Assembly (NCBI GenBank): GCA_027579435.1
Contig: JANBPK010000818.1
Span: 1 to 64,000 of the forward strand
From: Candolleomyces eurysporus
Taxonomy: Eukaryota; Basidiomycota; Agaricomycetes; Agaricales; Psathyrellaceae
Direction: 5' to 3'
Length of the DNA stretch: 64,000 nt
Shown: positions 11,050-22,777 of the stretch, piece by piece
Layout: each line of letters begins with the position of its first letter
Numbering within the stretch: position 1 is the stretch's first letter
The notes under the pieces: generated by a model
Told to the model about the DNA's origin: nothing
Seen by the model: only the letters and a program-made list of their open reading frames with translations
The model's database searches: none
Program-made: the position numbers and the translations under genes

Positions 11050-14000
11050 TCAAGCGTAGTCTATCGGGTACATGTCATCGTATGCTACCAGCTCTCGATC
11101 ATCCAACTCATCTAATTCGTTTAGTTCATCGGGTTGACGAGGATCACTTTCAGTATATTCGTCCTGAATTCCATCGTCGGCTGACTGAGATGGAGGTAGT
11201 GTGCAATTGCTTGGTGACGAGTCGGAGCACCCTATTTCTGGTGCTGAGGGCTGTGTGGTTGCTGTAACGAACATTTTAAGGGAACTGCTAATCGGATCGA
11301 ATGACTCTCGGAATACACACCATGGGTTGCGTGGCCCTGTTGGGTAGCTGCTGGCTGTAACAGGCAAAAGTCAAAGTCAGGCGAAATAGGAGGAATGGCA
11401 GGCGGCGGAAAGTCAGGGTACATGTACCTATGCCCGACGGCCATTCCCCACTGGTACCTCATGAACATGTCGCGATCAACAAACCTGGCAAAACGGCGTC
11501 AGTGGATTTATTGTCAAGAGCAGCAAGGTTGGCCCACTTATTGACGAAGTATGTGTTCCATAGATCCGGTCCGCCGGTACTCCAACGGGAGTTTACTTCG
11601 TCTAACTTGCCACATGAGAATCGCGGGATAAGATGAGTGCCGCGGATCACATCAGCGGGATCGATAAACCCCATGGCGTCCACGTCCGTGAGGGGACGAA
11701 GCTTCACTTGGACCAGAGAAAGGTCCACGCTGTGGCATCGAACGGCATACCATCGAACCCAGAGGAAGTCTAGGCGATGCAGCTTGTCACGCCTTGTACC
11801 ATCGGGAAGGACTCCAACAAAAGATGCATTCGCATGGAAGATTTTCAAAACCTTGGCGTAAATGTAGGGGTGTTCGCTTTGCTGGCTGCCGGGCGTGTAA
11901 CTAGCGTTCAATAGCATAACATTATGCTGGGAGGAGTTCGTATGAATGACGTCTTCATCTCTTCGCATGTCGTAAGTGGTAAAATTGAATCTCGCGACTT
12001 TATGTTCATATATTCGTTCGTGTTGAATCTTCACAGAGGTCCATTCCTCCAAGTCGAGGGACGCACCACGCGAGAATCCCATGCGCTGAATGACGCGTGG
12101 AAGCAGATGCTGCTTCAGCTTGGGAATGAAATCCTTCAAAACAAGGTGTGAGCTTAACCGTTGTGAGTTTGGCATCGCTTGACCTACCATTAAGTAGGGG
12201 TCTCTGAGATGAGTCACGAAGTAATGCAGATCCTGTGGGCTGTTTTGGTTCATTCCCATGGCATACGGTAAATCTGGAGATGCCATGGGTTGTGTCTCCG
12301 CTACAGGTGTTTCGGACAAATTTGCTCGTATTGCGGCGAGCCTGGCCTGACGGCGTTCGATTTGGGCCATTTGATGTTGGTAGTCCTTTTTGTCCGTTCG
12401 TGGATACCAAGACTTCGGCTGACGATGAAAAAGTTCTCCCTGAAGGCATCAGGGTAAGCGGGCATCACAGCAAGTAACGAAGTGTTGACTCACCGTCTCG
12501 GTCGAGTAAGAATCTGTCGTCCCAAATCTTTGGATCGTTGTAACATAGTCTCCCAGGTAGTGGAACTTTATTGTGTAGATGCCCAAAGAAACCGGCTTTC
12601 GGGAAGTGGTGGCAGAACCCCCGTTCTTAGCACTTCGGCGAGCCCGTGCCTCTGCCTCCTTCGGAAGCTCTCGGGTTACCACCTTCGAGCACGTATCCCT
12701 GTCAAAACTCCTAACCTGTGCACCTAAAAGTGTTGTCGAGTATTCCAAAAGCTTTAGAGTGAAGTCGTTGTGTAGCCGGAGTTTTGCTAAGGCGTGCCAT
12801 TGGGCGAAGCTGTACAACACTCTAAGGAGGGTTGTATTGTGCGGTTCAGGCAGCAAGGACTCGAATGCTGGGATAGCACACTGAGGATCGTCAGTCGGAT
12901 GTCGGCTCGTCATTGAAGGATACCCATACCTGGAGAAGATTCTCATAGTCCCTAGCTGCTCTACGTTTCATCTCGGATGCATTACTGGAGAATTTACGGA
13001 TGGAATCCTGCCCAAAGGTTGGGGTGGATCGATATCTGGGAGAGATCAGTCGATTGCAGCCAAACCAACTGAATATAGAGTTCCTACCGAAAGTCGAGCT
13101 CGGCAGCAAGAGTTGGTCCAGAAGGCCGTGTAAACGCATCGAGTAGCCGGATGAAATGTATAAAGAGCCGCTTCCAAACGCCAATCTCGACCTCGTGGAG
13201 GAGATCAACTACGAGAGTGGAAAGGATGCTGAAATCGAAGGATGCCAGAGATGTTTGCAATGCATTCTAATGGAGATGGGCCTCAGAAATTGAAGGTGTC
13301 TATATCTGACAAACGATTCGCACCTCAACCGCGATGAGCGACTCGTTTTTCAGGTGTTTATCAACTCGGTCACCATCGATTGCGAACCCGCCCTCAAATG
13401 CTTCGACTCGCGCGTCCGCGATGGATTTCATTTGCTTCTGCGCGTCGCGCAGCCGTGAATGCCTCTCCGAGTCTTCAGGTGCACCAAGTTTGGAGAGATC
13501 AAACTTGGATTTAGTGACGAGGCAGCGGTGGCAAGGGTGATTCCCATTAGTTCGAATGGTCGAAACGAGACTTCTGTGACATGGCAATCGCAAACGAGTT
13601 AGCTGAAGTCTTATCCGCTACTGATAGGTCATCCTACTTCTCTGGGTAATCGGCAGAGTAGGTAAAGATCCGAGGGAAGAAGCGGCGCCTCCGCCCATCC
13701 ACACAGGTCAGGACGATACCACTTTGCATTGCACTGATGAGTTCGCCGTCAAGCAGTGATGACCACTGCTTGTGAAAAACTTCACGATTGCAGTGGGTGA
13801 TCAGTGCGTCAGATGGAACTTTGCCTTCGTTCTTCTCCTTGAGAAAATCAATGAAGCTATCGGATAACTGTACATGCCGTTCAGCAATAGATACGCCTGC
13901 AAAGACAAACAATGTTGAAGGAATACATACAGATTCGAGATAAGCAACTTGGTTGCACAATCGCTCCGTTGGCTTGCAACGACGGTACTTCGATTCATTG

Positions 14001-15402
14001 CCGAAGAACATATAGATAGGCCAAAGCGACGCAGAACCAAATGATGTGAGAGACGTGGAATCTGACCAGAACATCAGCGCTACGACCGCGCGCTCCAGAT
14101 TGCAATCTTCATCATCGAGATGGAGCTTTTGAATCTCTTCGTGGGCTTCCCGGAATACGGGCGACATGTAGAGTTCTCCATAGAGAGGGGTTTCTGGGAA
14201 ATGAGGTGCAGGCTTCCAAGTGGCGGAGAAAGGGTAGTAATGAAATCGGGGTTGGTCGGTTTGGCTGGTGAGCTTCTCTTTAATGACTGATACAATGCTG
14301 CGACAGCGCATGTTGCCAACGAAGTATGAGTGGGTGCCGGGGTTCTTCATGCGGCGGTGGAAGGGAACATCGATGGAAATAGGCACCGTCTTCCATCCGT
14401 CGTCTTCGATCCATGCACTATCAGCGTCATCAAGGTCTTCTCTGTTTGCACCCAGAGCGCGGAAGGCTGCGTTCCAACCAGTGTTTGCAACATCGGGGAT
14501 TGAGAAGGTAGGGTTCTTTATAATTTGAAGCAGATCATGGAAGTCGCGCATCGATTTGTTCGGGGATTTCCAGTACCAATGGGCAAGGGACAAGGCGCTT
14601 TGATTTGAAAAGGGACCGTACTTGTGACACCGGGCCACGGTTCCCTGGCTTGGGATGTCGGTGAGATCAGACAAAGTGATGCTTTGGTCGGGATCATGAA
14701 TGAAGCGAGATCCAGGCGGCATGGCGTACTGTCGGGTGACGCCAAACGCACTTGGTCGAGACCGAAACGCTACGAGGGATATTGAAGTATTCGCTGCAGT
14801 TGCTTGTGAGGCGACAGTAGCGGAGGTGTAGTCGACGACCGTTGAGGTAGAATCCTCTTCTCTATCGAGCTGAACGGGTGGGGGACGCTCGGGAAGAACG
14901 TCATCCCGGTAGCGGGCGGGGAGGCGAATCCGTCTGCTAGACTTTCTCATTGCGATGGGTTGGTCTATGTTCTTGAGGACGTCAAGATGTCAGAGAGACG
15001 ATAGGGCTATAGTGCCGTGGAAAAGCGTACAGCATTGCCCGGAAGGTCGGTGAGGTTTGGCACAGCAGGAGGTGCGTTTGGTTGATTCGCCTGAAGCCAA
15101 CACAATTAAGCTCAGCGCGCGCCATCACACAACCAAGTGGCACCCACCGAACGTGTCGGTACTAAGTTTTCGGCGCTCACACCCTGTGTATCAATACGGC
15201 GCCGCTTCCTGGCTTCCCAAATGACCTTTGTCTGGGCCAGGAGATCTGAAAGCTCCCTCTTGGTTCCCTGACATTGTCGGCTGTGGTAATCAAGAGTCCA
15301 CGAGGCGGCGAAGGTCTTCTTGCATCCGGCGCATGGAAACGAGCTTTCGGAGGCTCGTTCATATTCAGACTGTCGTTGACGAAGTTGGGATTTAGCCAGC
15401 AT
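11050..15402 (-). mobile_element. Plavaka-family DNA transposase, complete multi-exon gene
   Basis: The N-terminus carries a C2H2-like zinc finger (FPCAGCKKTF, then H and C about 15 residues on). A long exon (14950-13620) follows, with typical landmarks: YPFSATWKP, LYGELYMSPVF, VALMFWSDSTSLTSFG, WPIYMFFGNESKYRR, THCNREVFHKQW and FPRIFTYSADYPEK. Then come HPCHRCLV (about 13540), VVDLLHEVEIGVWK (about 13165), PTFGQDSIRKF, FHRQPKSWYP (about 12415), FVDRDMFMRYQWGMAVGH (about 11480) and an acidic tail ending PIDYA. Every junction checked uses GT-AG and keeps phase, with no internal stop. This family belongs with the CMC (CACTA-like) DNA transposons found in fungi. An intact frame suggests recent insertion or retained function. 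Terminal inverted repeats and target-site duplication were not located. Junctions at about 15000 and 11370 are approximate. Confidence 0.85.
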
Positions 15403-15429
15403 GGGTATTAGACAGCAGTCGCCCACCAT

Positions 15430-15770
15430 TGTTCAAGTTTGAAATGCGAGCAAAAAGAACAGGGAAGAGGCCGAACACCTGAAAGAAACAACTGTTCGCC
15501 GAGCGGGGACAATGTCGTCACGGTCTTCGAACCAGGTTGAAGGAGGCGGCCGGGGAGAGCCGTGATTGAGGCGCAGTAGATCAAACTGGCACGAGGGTCC
15601 GTCAAAAATGGCAGGGGAAGCATGTGACCGCGTTCCCGGGCCGGTCAATTTAGCACAGCCCGCAGCAAGTTACATGCAATCTTGGCAGTCAACGTATCAC
15701 ACATTGCGCAATTCAGTATGTACAGGTGGGAAGAAATATCTATGCTAAGTGCGACTCTAAGGAGGCTATA
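15430..15770. other. Intergenic between the transposase and the Cys-rich gene
   Basis: About 340 bases upstream of the transposase start and downstream of the next minus-strand gene. It should hold the transposase promoter and possibly one element end. No clear TATA box or inverted repeat was identified by eye. Confidence 0.35.
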
Positions 15771-16985
15771 TCACCCTCTCCTCTCAGCCAAAAGCTCTTG
15801 TAGGGTTGGCATCTCGAAGTCACTACTCTCCGCTTCTGTATCGGGGTCAAACTCTTCTACTTCTTCAAGAGGTGTTCGATTTATGAAGAGGGGTCTGCCA
15901 GCAGTAGAACGAATTGGAGATGGCGTTTCAGGTCTATCCCCTGGTGTGGCCTCAAACCTTGTCCTAATGCGACGAGGGTTTGGGCCGTTGGGGGCACGGG
16001 CCTGGATCGGGTCGGTGTTGCGGTTGAAATTGAGGCACTCAAAAGAGTGATTAACCGCGAAAGTGTCGCGGAACATGATTCTTCGGCAGCGAACGCATTG
16101 GACGAAGGTCGCCCAAAATCGGTGTTCGCATACCCCGGTCTGAAGGTGACGATAGAGAGCACTCTTCTCTGCTTGTTGGTCGGCGGGGTCTTCTGCTTCA
16201 AGCCCTGCCAATTATCTCAGAAATGGCGATGTTTAGCGCCAAAAGGTACTGACCTCCGTTAGGTCGCCCGCGAACGACCGCGTCCTGCATCACCTGGAAC
16301 AGGCCGTTACCCCCGGAAAGAGATCGTCCAAGAGATGAAATGCAGGTCAGCTCTTGCGGTGGCAGTGGCTGAGCTGGTGAAGGCTTGGCGTCAATATGTC
16401 ATTTAACGCTGAGCCAAGGATCGAGTGCTTACCTCTTTTGCGGCATTTTCGTAGTTTGAGATGACCTACGGCGTAGAATCTCTCCAAGCAGACTGAGATT
16501 TGGGTCAGAATTGGCAAAGGCCTTGACTGTGCTGCATCACTCACGCAAGTATCCGCAACGCTGCTTCGCGCAGATTGCGACATATTCGCCATGTAAGGTC
16601 GAAAGGTTGCGGTCTCGATCGTCGTTCAAGGTTTCCACAATACCGATCCGAGATTCGGTGTAGTCCTGGCCATCAAGGTGAGCACACATACAGCTTGGAG
16701 CTTCAAATTCATGTGTGCGTCGATAGCCCTCGAATTCGCTTGGGAACAGCCGGCGTCCCATCTCCAGGTCGTAAGGCCTGGTTTCCGACCGCAATTAACA
16801 CGACGTTGAATGACAACGGGTATGCTTACAACGTACCATGGATAATCCACGACGGATTGCATGCTAGAGTCGTAGTGCATAGGGCGAGGGGTGGAGTGTT
16901 TGGTGTGAACGTGAAAGGCTTCCACCTGGCGCAAAAAGTGGGCCACTACAATTCGGGGGTCTGGAGTTTGGAAAAGAGGTTCCAT
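15771..16985 (-). CDS. Cys-rich hypothetical protein, probably zinc-binding (multi-exon)
   Basis: The start is MEPLFQTPDPRIVV at 16985. Exons join in phase: intron near 16836-16778 (GTACGT...ACCAG), intron after CGYL near 16552-16500, intron after LRKCRKRG near 16431-16384, and intron near 16253-16210 (GTCAGT...GGCAG). The protein has CMCAHLDG, CAKQRCGYLLCLERF and a C-terminal CVRCRRIMF..N.SFEC segment, so pairs of Cys spaced two apart could bind zinc. The tail is acidic (DPDTEAESSDFE). The gene seems intact. It resembles uncharacterised families common in mushroom genomes; the Cys clusters may relate to those described near transposon genes, but I cannot prove this from sequence alone. Confidence 0.6.
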
Positions 16986-17084
16986 TGTAGAAAGCTAGAG
17001 GGTAGATGGTAGATGTTGTTGGGATTGTAGCGGCCAACTTCTAGCCACCCCGTATATATACTACCGTGAAATATGTCTTCTGCC

Positions 17085-17460
17085 TCAAGCTGCAATTTGA
17101 TCTAGCGCGTAACGTCGCGTCTGTGTCAAGCTGGCATTCGGGAATTGTGCTCGCGTATTGAACCAGTTGCCATGACTTTTACGTGCCACTTCCCTACTCA
17201 ATACGATACTCAGAGCTACTAATGGCACAGCCTTGAGTGACCAACCGCGCTTACTATGGTACCATGCCATTCGGCTTCAAGCGTAATATCGCGTCCGCAT
17301 GAAGCGGGTATCCAGCAACTCTGCTCGAGTATTAGCACCAGTTGCCATGGCTTTGACATGCCACCTCGGCGCAATATAGTTGAAAATATTCGGAGCCCAG
17401 GAGTCGCCCGTCTCCAAGTGACCTTGGCGGCGGTGGCAGTGGCAAGGGCACCGGGCGGTG
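17085..17460. repeat. Diverged direct repeat of about 92 bp, spaced 174 bp
   Basis: Copies at about 17107-17199 and 17281-17372 share GCGTAA..TCGCGTC, then a CTCGNGTATT segment and CAGTTGCCATG followed by GTGCCAC or ATGCCAC. The copies flank a short unique stretch. They sit 5' of the Cys-rich gene and 3' of the next minus-strand gene. They could be remnants of a duplicated promoter or of an element end. Confidence 0.6.
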
Positions 17461-17573
17461 GCTCTCAACATAACTGAGCAGGCTAGCGGACAAGAGATAT
17501 CGCAGGTCTTATAACAGCTTTGGACAAGATATACATCGCGTAGAAAGTACACATGATTCGAAAATGTTCAGGT

Positions 17574-18828
17574 TCAATAGTATGTCATACGTTCCTTACC
17601 CTTGCCACCACTGGCACCAGCGGCCCCATAGTAGTTTACGTCCTCCGACTCGTAGAAAGATCCGTCGCTGTCAGGGCTATTGTCGTCATCGGGGCCATCA
17701 TCGCCGTCATCGGGGCCATCCCCATTGTCGTCGAACGCGGGCGGGAAGTCTTGTGCGGGGGGGGGAAGACTGAGCGGAAGAACGGGGAGGAATCGGTGGG
17801 AGCATGCTGATAAGAAAATTCGTAGGTTGCGAAGGAATCGTTTGGCAATGGTACCCTTGGTGTTCGGTAACCAATGTACACTTCGTATAAAGCCAAGCGT
17901 TGTGGAACCAGCTTCCACCGCCTTCCGAGTCGGGCAAGTAGACAGGGTCCCGACCCAACGTGCAGGGCCGGGGATCGCAGGTGTCTGGAGGAGGGGCCAC
18001 GCTGATACCACCATAGTAGGTGGGCAGGAATGTTCCATCAGTCGTCGGGAATACGAGGGGGGTCGCCGGCTGGGCGGGTTTGGCGTGTCCCTTCTTCTTA
18101 GGCCTCCACAGGCGTTGAAAAGCCTAAAAAATAAAAGGTGTCGGTAAGCGCCAAGATCATCGACATACAGTGGGGTTCCTACCGTGATCAAGTTCTCCCG
18201 GCCGCTCGTCTTCGGAACGGGCGGTTTCAGAGCGCCGACGGAGGGTGGGGCTGCATAAAGCCCAGGGCCCATCCCTGGGCTGACGTCGGACATCTCTGTC
18301 ATCTAATATGATTACCAGGGCAAATCAGCCTATTGGAAGCGTTCACAGATCATAGCTTCACTTACCCCAAAGTCACATACACGGTGGTAATTAATCATTT
18401 GGCGCAGTGCCATAACCCGCGCATGTTCAACCAAGTGCCGGAGGTTCTCGTCGTGAGCGCAATTCCGGAACCTAGAATCAGTGAATTACATCTAGTTGTC
18501 AGCGGGTTGGAGTCGTCGAAAAAGTAAGGTGGACTGACCACGCCTCAATACTATCCAAGCACTGCCTTGCTCGGTATAAGGTGTCCAAGTCGGACGCGTT
18601 GCCACCTTGGCCGGTGGGAACGCCGCCAGCATTGGAGTTGCCACTGGGAGCACCGCCAGCAAAGTTGCCACCACGGGGAGCGCCAATAGCAATGCCAGGA
18701 GCGGCAATAAAATCGGCAGCGTCAAGGAATATCGCAGGATCGCCGTCTGACCGGCCAGTGCTGTTCGATCGTGCCGAGAGTGGCACAGGCTGCATGGGAG
18801 GGCGGCGGGAAGAAGAATCACTGCTCAT
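17574..18828 (-). CDS. Hypothetical Ser/Gly- and Asp-rich protein (multi-exon)
   Basis: It starts at MSSDSSSRRPP (18828). Exon 1 is a low-complexity Gly/Asn/Ser region ending LDTLYRARQCLDSIEAW. The following exons encode FRNCAHDENLRHLVEHARV (about 18470-18370), a short Gly/Pro segment (about 18302-18180), and a section with GRDPVYLPDSEGGGSW (about 18120-17800). The C-terminus is strongly acidic, with repeated GDGPDDGDDGPDDD, ending GGKGKERMTYY. A frame jump coincides with the C run (G on the plus strand) at about 17757-17765; one base fewer gives a continuous frame, so a homopolymer error is the simplest reading. The family is not recognised. Same strand as the transposase. Confidence 0.5.
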
Positions 18829-19024
18829 GACGGTGTGGTGGGACTGGCTACCAGTAGTACTAGGGCAGTTATATTATGAGGTTGACTCCCATCTGGGTGT
18901 ATTCAGGTCTATTCGACTTCAATCCGGGAGCCCTGCTATCCTCCTCACCTACCATGGCAGGCAGTCACGGTGTTCATGCGTTTTCCAAACCTGGGTTCTC
19001 GTCTGACCAGTGAACGAAGAACTT

Positions 19025-19352
19025 TTTACGTTTCAGCAAACCGTGACCATTTCAATGCAGAGGCTACATGGAAGTGCGATATCTTTATCTGTCCTTCCGC
19101 TGCATGGGGATTCAAAGCGCCAATTCAAAGACCCTTCATCCATGAGTTCGGCGCGATGCTCATCGATTTGAATAGATGATACTATCGAAATTTACGTTTC
19201 AGCAAACCGTGACTATTCAAACGCAGAGGCTACATAGAAGTACGATATCTTTATCTGTCCTTCCACTGCATGGGGATTCAAAGCGCCAATTCAAAGACCC
19301 TTCTTCCAGGAGTTCGGCGCGATGCTCGATTTGAATGGATGGTACTATCGGA
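19025..19352. repeat. Tandem direct repeat, 166-bp unit, two copies
   Basis: Copy 1 (19025-19190) and copy 2 (19191-about 19352) both begin TTTACGTTTCAGCAAACCGT and share AGGCTACAT, GATATCTTTATCTGTCCTTC and CATGGGGATTCAAAGCGCC. They differ by scattered substitutions and a small deletion. A third, badly diverged copy may start near 19408 (TTTACGTTCAAGCATCCCGT). The repeat has no coding frame. It could be the terminal part of a non-autonomous transposon. Confidence 0.75.
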
Positions 19353-19911
19353 AGGTCACCAAACCTGTGGTACCAAATTTGGCTCGCTTTTCAAATGAAG
19401 CCTAATCGTTTACGTTCAAGCATCCCGTGGCATTCAAATCAATGAGGCTGCAGGGAAGTGAGGTTGCTTATTATGACCTGAGTCAACCCTTCAGTGTAAT
19501 ATGAGAACCCCAAACCCTCAATTTGAAACGTGGGCCCCGCGAGGCTTACTGCCTATCAAGGTGATATTCTGGAAAACTCTGAACTCAGTCAAAGTCTTAT
19601 CGCTTGCGTTGAATTGGCCCTTGCCAGAGCTGCGAGGCATACGGATTGGCAGCTCTCACTGTTACGAAACATGCTAAGATGCATTTGGCACAGCCCGGTC
19701 ACCAGTGACATAGCATATACTTGAAAAATTGAATTTAATACCGGTTGCTTGGTTATATTCTGGACAAAAATCTAACCTGTCCAAGGTCGGCTGTGCTGCC
19801 TTCTACCGTTGTTAGTTGCTCGCACGCGCCGATGGCAAGTTTCCAATCCTTTAAAAACCGTCTCATTGAAATCATCTTAATTAGCCCTACTACCTATCCC
19901 TTGAAAGCCCC

Positions 19912-20465
19912 ATGACCCCCACCACCACCCACACACCCGACGCCGCCGCCACCGATCGGATGGATAGCTCGGAATTCACGGCCCCGGCTCCGCCGCACGA
20001 GCTAAGCGAGGCATGTCACGCCAGAGCCAAAAGGCGATGTGGGTCACTTCCATCACAATGCTCAGTCAAGGACTGACAAGGGTCCTACTAAATGCAGATG
20101 CACCGAACACAGCCGGTCCAGAAATAGTTCTCTTACGAATGCACCGAACGGAGCGTCGTCTGAAGGCCCAAGCTCAGAGACGTAAGGAAGAACTTGAAGA
20201 TTTGAAGGACGAGCTGACGGGAACGCGAACGGAGGTAGTGCTCCTCCATGAGCGAGTGGGGGACTTGAAGGACACGCTCGATGAGACACAGGCTGCTCTA
20301 GAGCAGGCGAGAAGACTTGTGGATCAGTTCCGGGGATGGTGGATCAATGAGTATTATTTTGTCAAAGTCCTCCTGCGCATGCTTCCTTCATCTCAAAGGA
20401 AAGGGGTCGACAAGATTGCAGACTCCTCCCAGGCCCGATACCGGGCATTCTTCAATAGCCCGTAG
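19912..20465 (+). CDS. Small coiled-coil hypothetical protein
   Basis: ATG at 19912 opens a Thr/Pro/Ala-rich N-terminus. An intron beginning GTGGGTCAC near 20040 and ending at an AATGCAG acceptor near 20098 joins in phase to a second exon ending at 20465. The C-terminal part is a heptad-like charged helix (ERRLKAQAQRRKEELEDL, then LHERVGDLKDTLDETQAAL) followed by an aromatic segment RGWWINEYYFVKVLLRMLP. The product is about 165 residues. There are no membrane segments or signal peptide. Similar short coiled-coil proteins are frequent orphans in mushroom genomes; the function is unknown. Confidence 0.55.
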
Positions 20466-20809
20466 AATTGTTGCCATCCGAAGCTCTTCTTGCCCCTGAT
20501 AATTACCTCTTGTTCCTCCCTTCACTTGTTCATATATCAACTTAGGCTGCCAGAACTGTGCTGATTGATATTGAAAGGCTACGATCCACATCGAGGTAAT
20601 AGAGTCGGGCTGGGTGTGGTGACGTCCACATCTGACTACATCTGACTGTGTTCACGGAAAACTACATGAAACAAAGAATATAAACCACCATGGGTATACT
20701 GCCCTCCAACGAGAGCGCCAGGCAAAAATCATAGGGTAGTAAAAAGTGTGCAGGCATGAGTGTACGGACAATTGAGAGGCCAGCATCCGAAGAGTCGAAT
20801 GCAGGGCGG

Positions 20810-21510
20810 GTCGAACAGCTGGGCCGTCGAGGCCTCACTCAGCCCGCGAGGCGGTTGAAGGTGCCGTCATTCTCCGACCGGCCTTCCCACCGAATGAACC
20901 CGCTGAGGATGGGGTGTAGTTTTGAGAATAGGAGAATAGACAGTCCAGAATATGATGAACCTACTCGACGATCTGAGATGTTTCTCATATCCCCCCCCTC
21001 CATGCTACCTGGTACTCTTCTACCATAAACCGTCAGTTGTAGGAATAACGGAAGGCAAATGAAGGCTTACGAGGAATGCGAGCGGCTATCGGTCCCTTTT
21101 CGATCCAGAACCTTGCATCCAATATGGCAGACGAAGAGAGCCGTTCATGGTCGACTGCCAGCTCGAGAACAATGACACTGAGCATCACATCGTGCCAGAG
21201 CTGTGTATAGTCGCTTTCGGGGCATCCGCCCCGAATCTTCTTGGAGCAGTCGTCGATCATGTTCACCGCCTCTCGGACGGCTTGATCACCCACGTTCCCA
21301 TATCCTGGAGCGCTCCTGGAGCTATCACTGGGATTACACCGTCAGTACGCTCACGCATTTGCACTCGCCCGCTGCTGGGCTTACATGGACTATGGGAATT
21401 GTCAATTCCTTGAAAATATAGCTGATCAGAGAAGGATTACCGGTCTTCCCAGAGGAGTCAAAGAGGTCTTGGAGGTCATTGTCATGGTCGCCATGGTGTG
21501 AGTGAATATT
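20810..21510 (-). CDS. Hypothetical small protein (low confidence)
   Basis: A minus-strand exon at about 21293-21060 has protein-like composition (a segment with WHDVMLSVIVLELAVDHERL and RFWIEKGP). It is followed by a GTAAGC donor and a possible further exon at about 21030-20810, containing GFIRWEGRSENDGTFNRLAG before a stop. A short 5' exon around 21500 with an ATG is possible. The run of C/G at about 20991-20998 may hide a frame error. I do not recognise the protein. Confidence 0.3.
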
Positions 21511-21514
21511 CTTG

Positions 21515-22777
21515 GTATGGGTTCACCTGCAAGTTAAGTTGAGAGAAACTGTTGTCACACCTGTGACAGTTCAGCGCGCTCAATTATAGCTTGTGACATC
21601 ACCGGGCCGGGGCGGATCTGTCTTCAATGGGACACTGGGCCAACCCGCCAGTTTTAACATACTGAGCCGTGGCCTGAGGCGGTGAGGGCTAACTTGAGGA
21701 GTCTGGCATCACGCCGGATTGTACTCAGACTCCGAGACGGATCATAACACAATGAAACCAAAAGCCCCCGGTGGCTCGAGAGTGTCGCTTCTATGACAAG
21801 GCTTCCATTCCATGCCATCACGGGCCTTGCGATCAGGGCCGTCGCACAGGCTGAAGTACCAGCTCAGCTCGAGGTCCCAGAATCCCGTCGCCACCGTTGA
21901 TGGAGCGTCGACCCTGAGTCGGGAGATACCGAATCGGTAGCAATCAGAATCTCGGCATGTCGGCAAGCGAAGAATTTGAATTCTTGAACTCGTTGCTGCA
22001 TCGGCAGCGTGGCCCACTGGTATGGAGGGACGCTTGAGCTCTACAGAATACAGTAGCACACAAGCCCCACGGATTCTCGACTAGTAGCTGGCCAGGGAAT
22101 GTGACCCATAGCCTCGCACCCCCGAACAGGCAGAGAGGGTATTGAGAGATTATGTGTCCTGGGCAAGACTGAGTCATGAGCTACAAAGGCTGCCAAATTC
22201 ACCTCGATTCCTGCAGAAACATGCTAAAATGACCACTAACACGGGCAAATTTTAGTAACAAACCGCACGCAAGCCCGTCTCTGTGCCAAGTGAACCCAGT
22301 GGGAGCTGCTCATCATGCCGTGTTCCCACCAGGTTTCTGTATTTGGAGGGTACCCCCTACCCAGCCCGTCAATCATGTTCAGGATCGAGGAACCTGAGGC
22401 CTTTTCCTGCCACTCCTCGCCATGATAAACGGACGTCTGGCGAGCGCTCCATGTAGCGTTCGCTCTGATTGGTACTAGTCGAACCTGGATTGGCTCCCGA
22501 TCTGCTAGTCAGGGCTCAAAGTTGCTAAAGATTCGGGGCCGGCAGTACTAGACTCAGTGCATCAATCGCCGGGGGTACGAGCCTTCCCAGTACGACCGTT
22601 GGTACCAGCCTCAGGCTTGGTACCGTGCCATCCCGGCCCGTTAAAGAGCGCTTTCCGTAAACGTGATTAGGCTTGATAATATTTGATGTATGACAAGCTT
22701 GTGGCGATGCGGTGAACTTCGTCACGCTCAGGTGGCATGCTCAGTCAGTGAACGTCCGAATGCTACTGTTACCCAAA
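21515..22777. other. Intergenic, no credible gene
   Basis: Short open frames on both strands lack introns, conserved motifs and coding bias. Sequence is mixed in composition with no repeats noticed. It should include the promoter of the plus-strand JmjC-like gene starting at 22778. Confidence 0.4.

Noticed and set aside
9115..15402. Retrotransposon (reverse transcriptase or integrase) in the transposon region
   Set aside because: None of the reverse transcriptase or integrase signatures occur; the conserved blocks belong to a DNA transposase of the Plavaka type.
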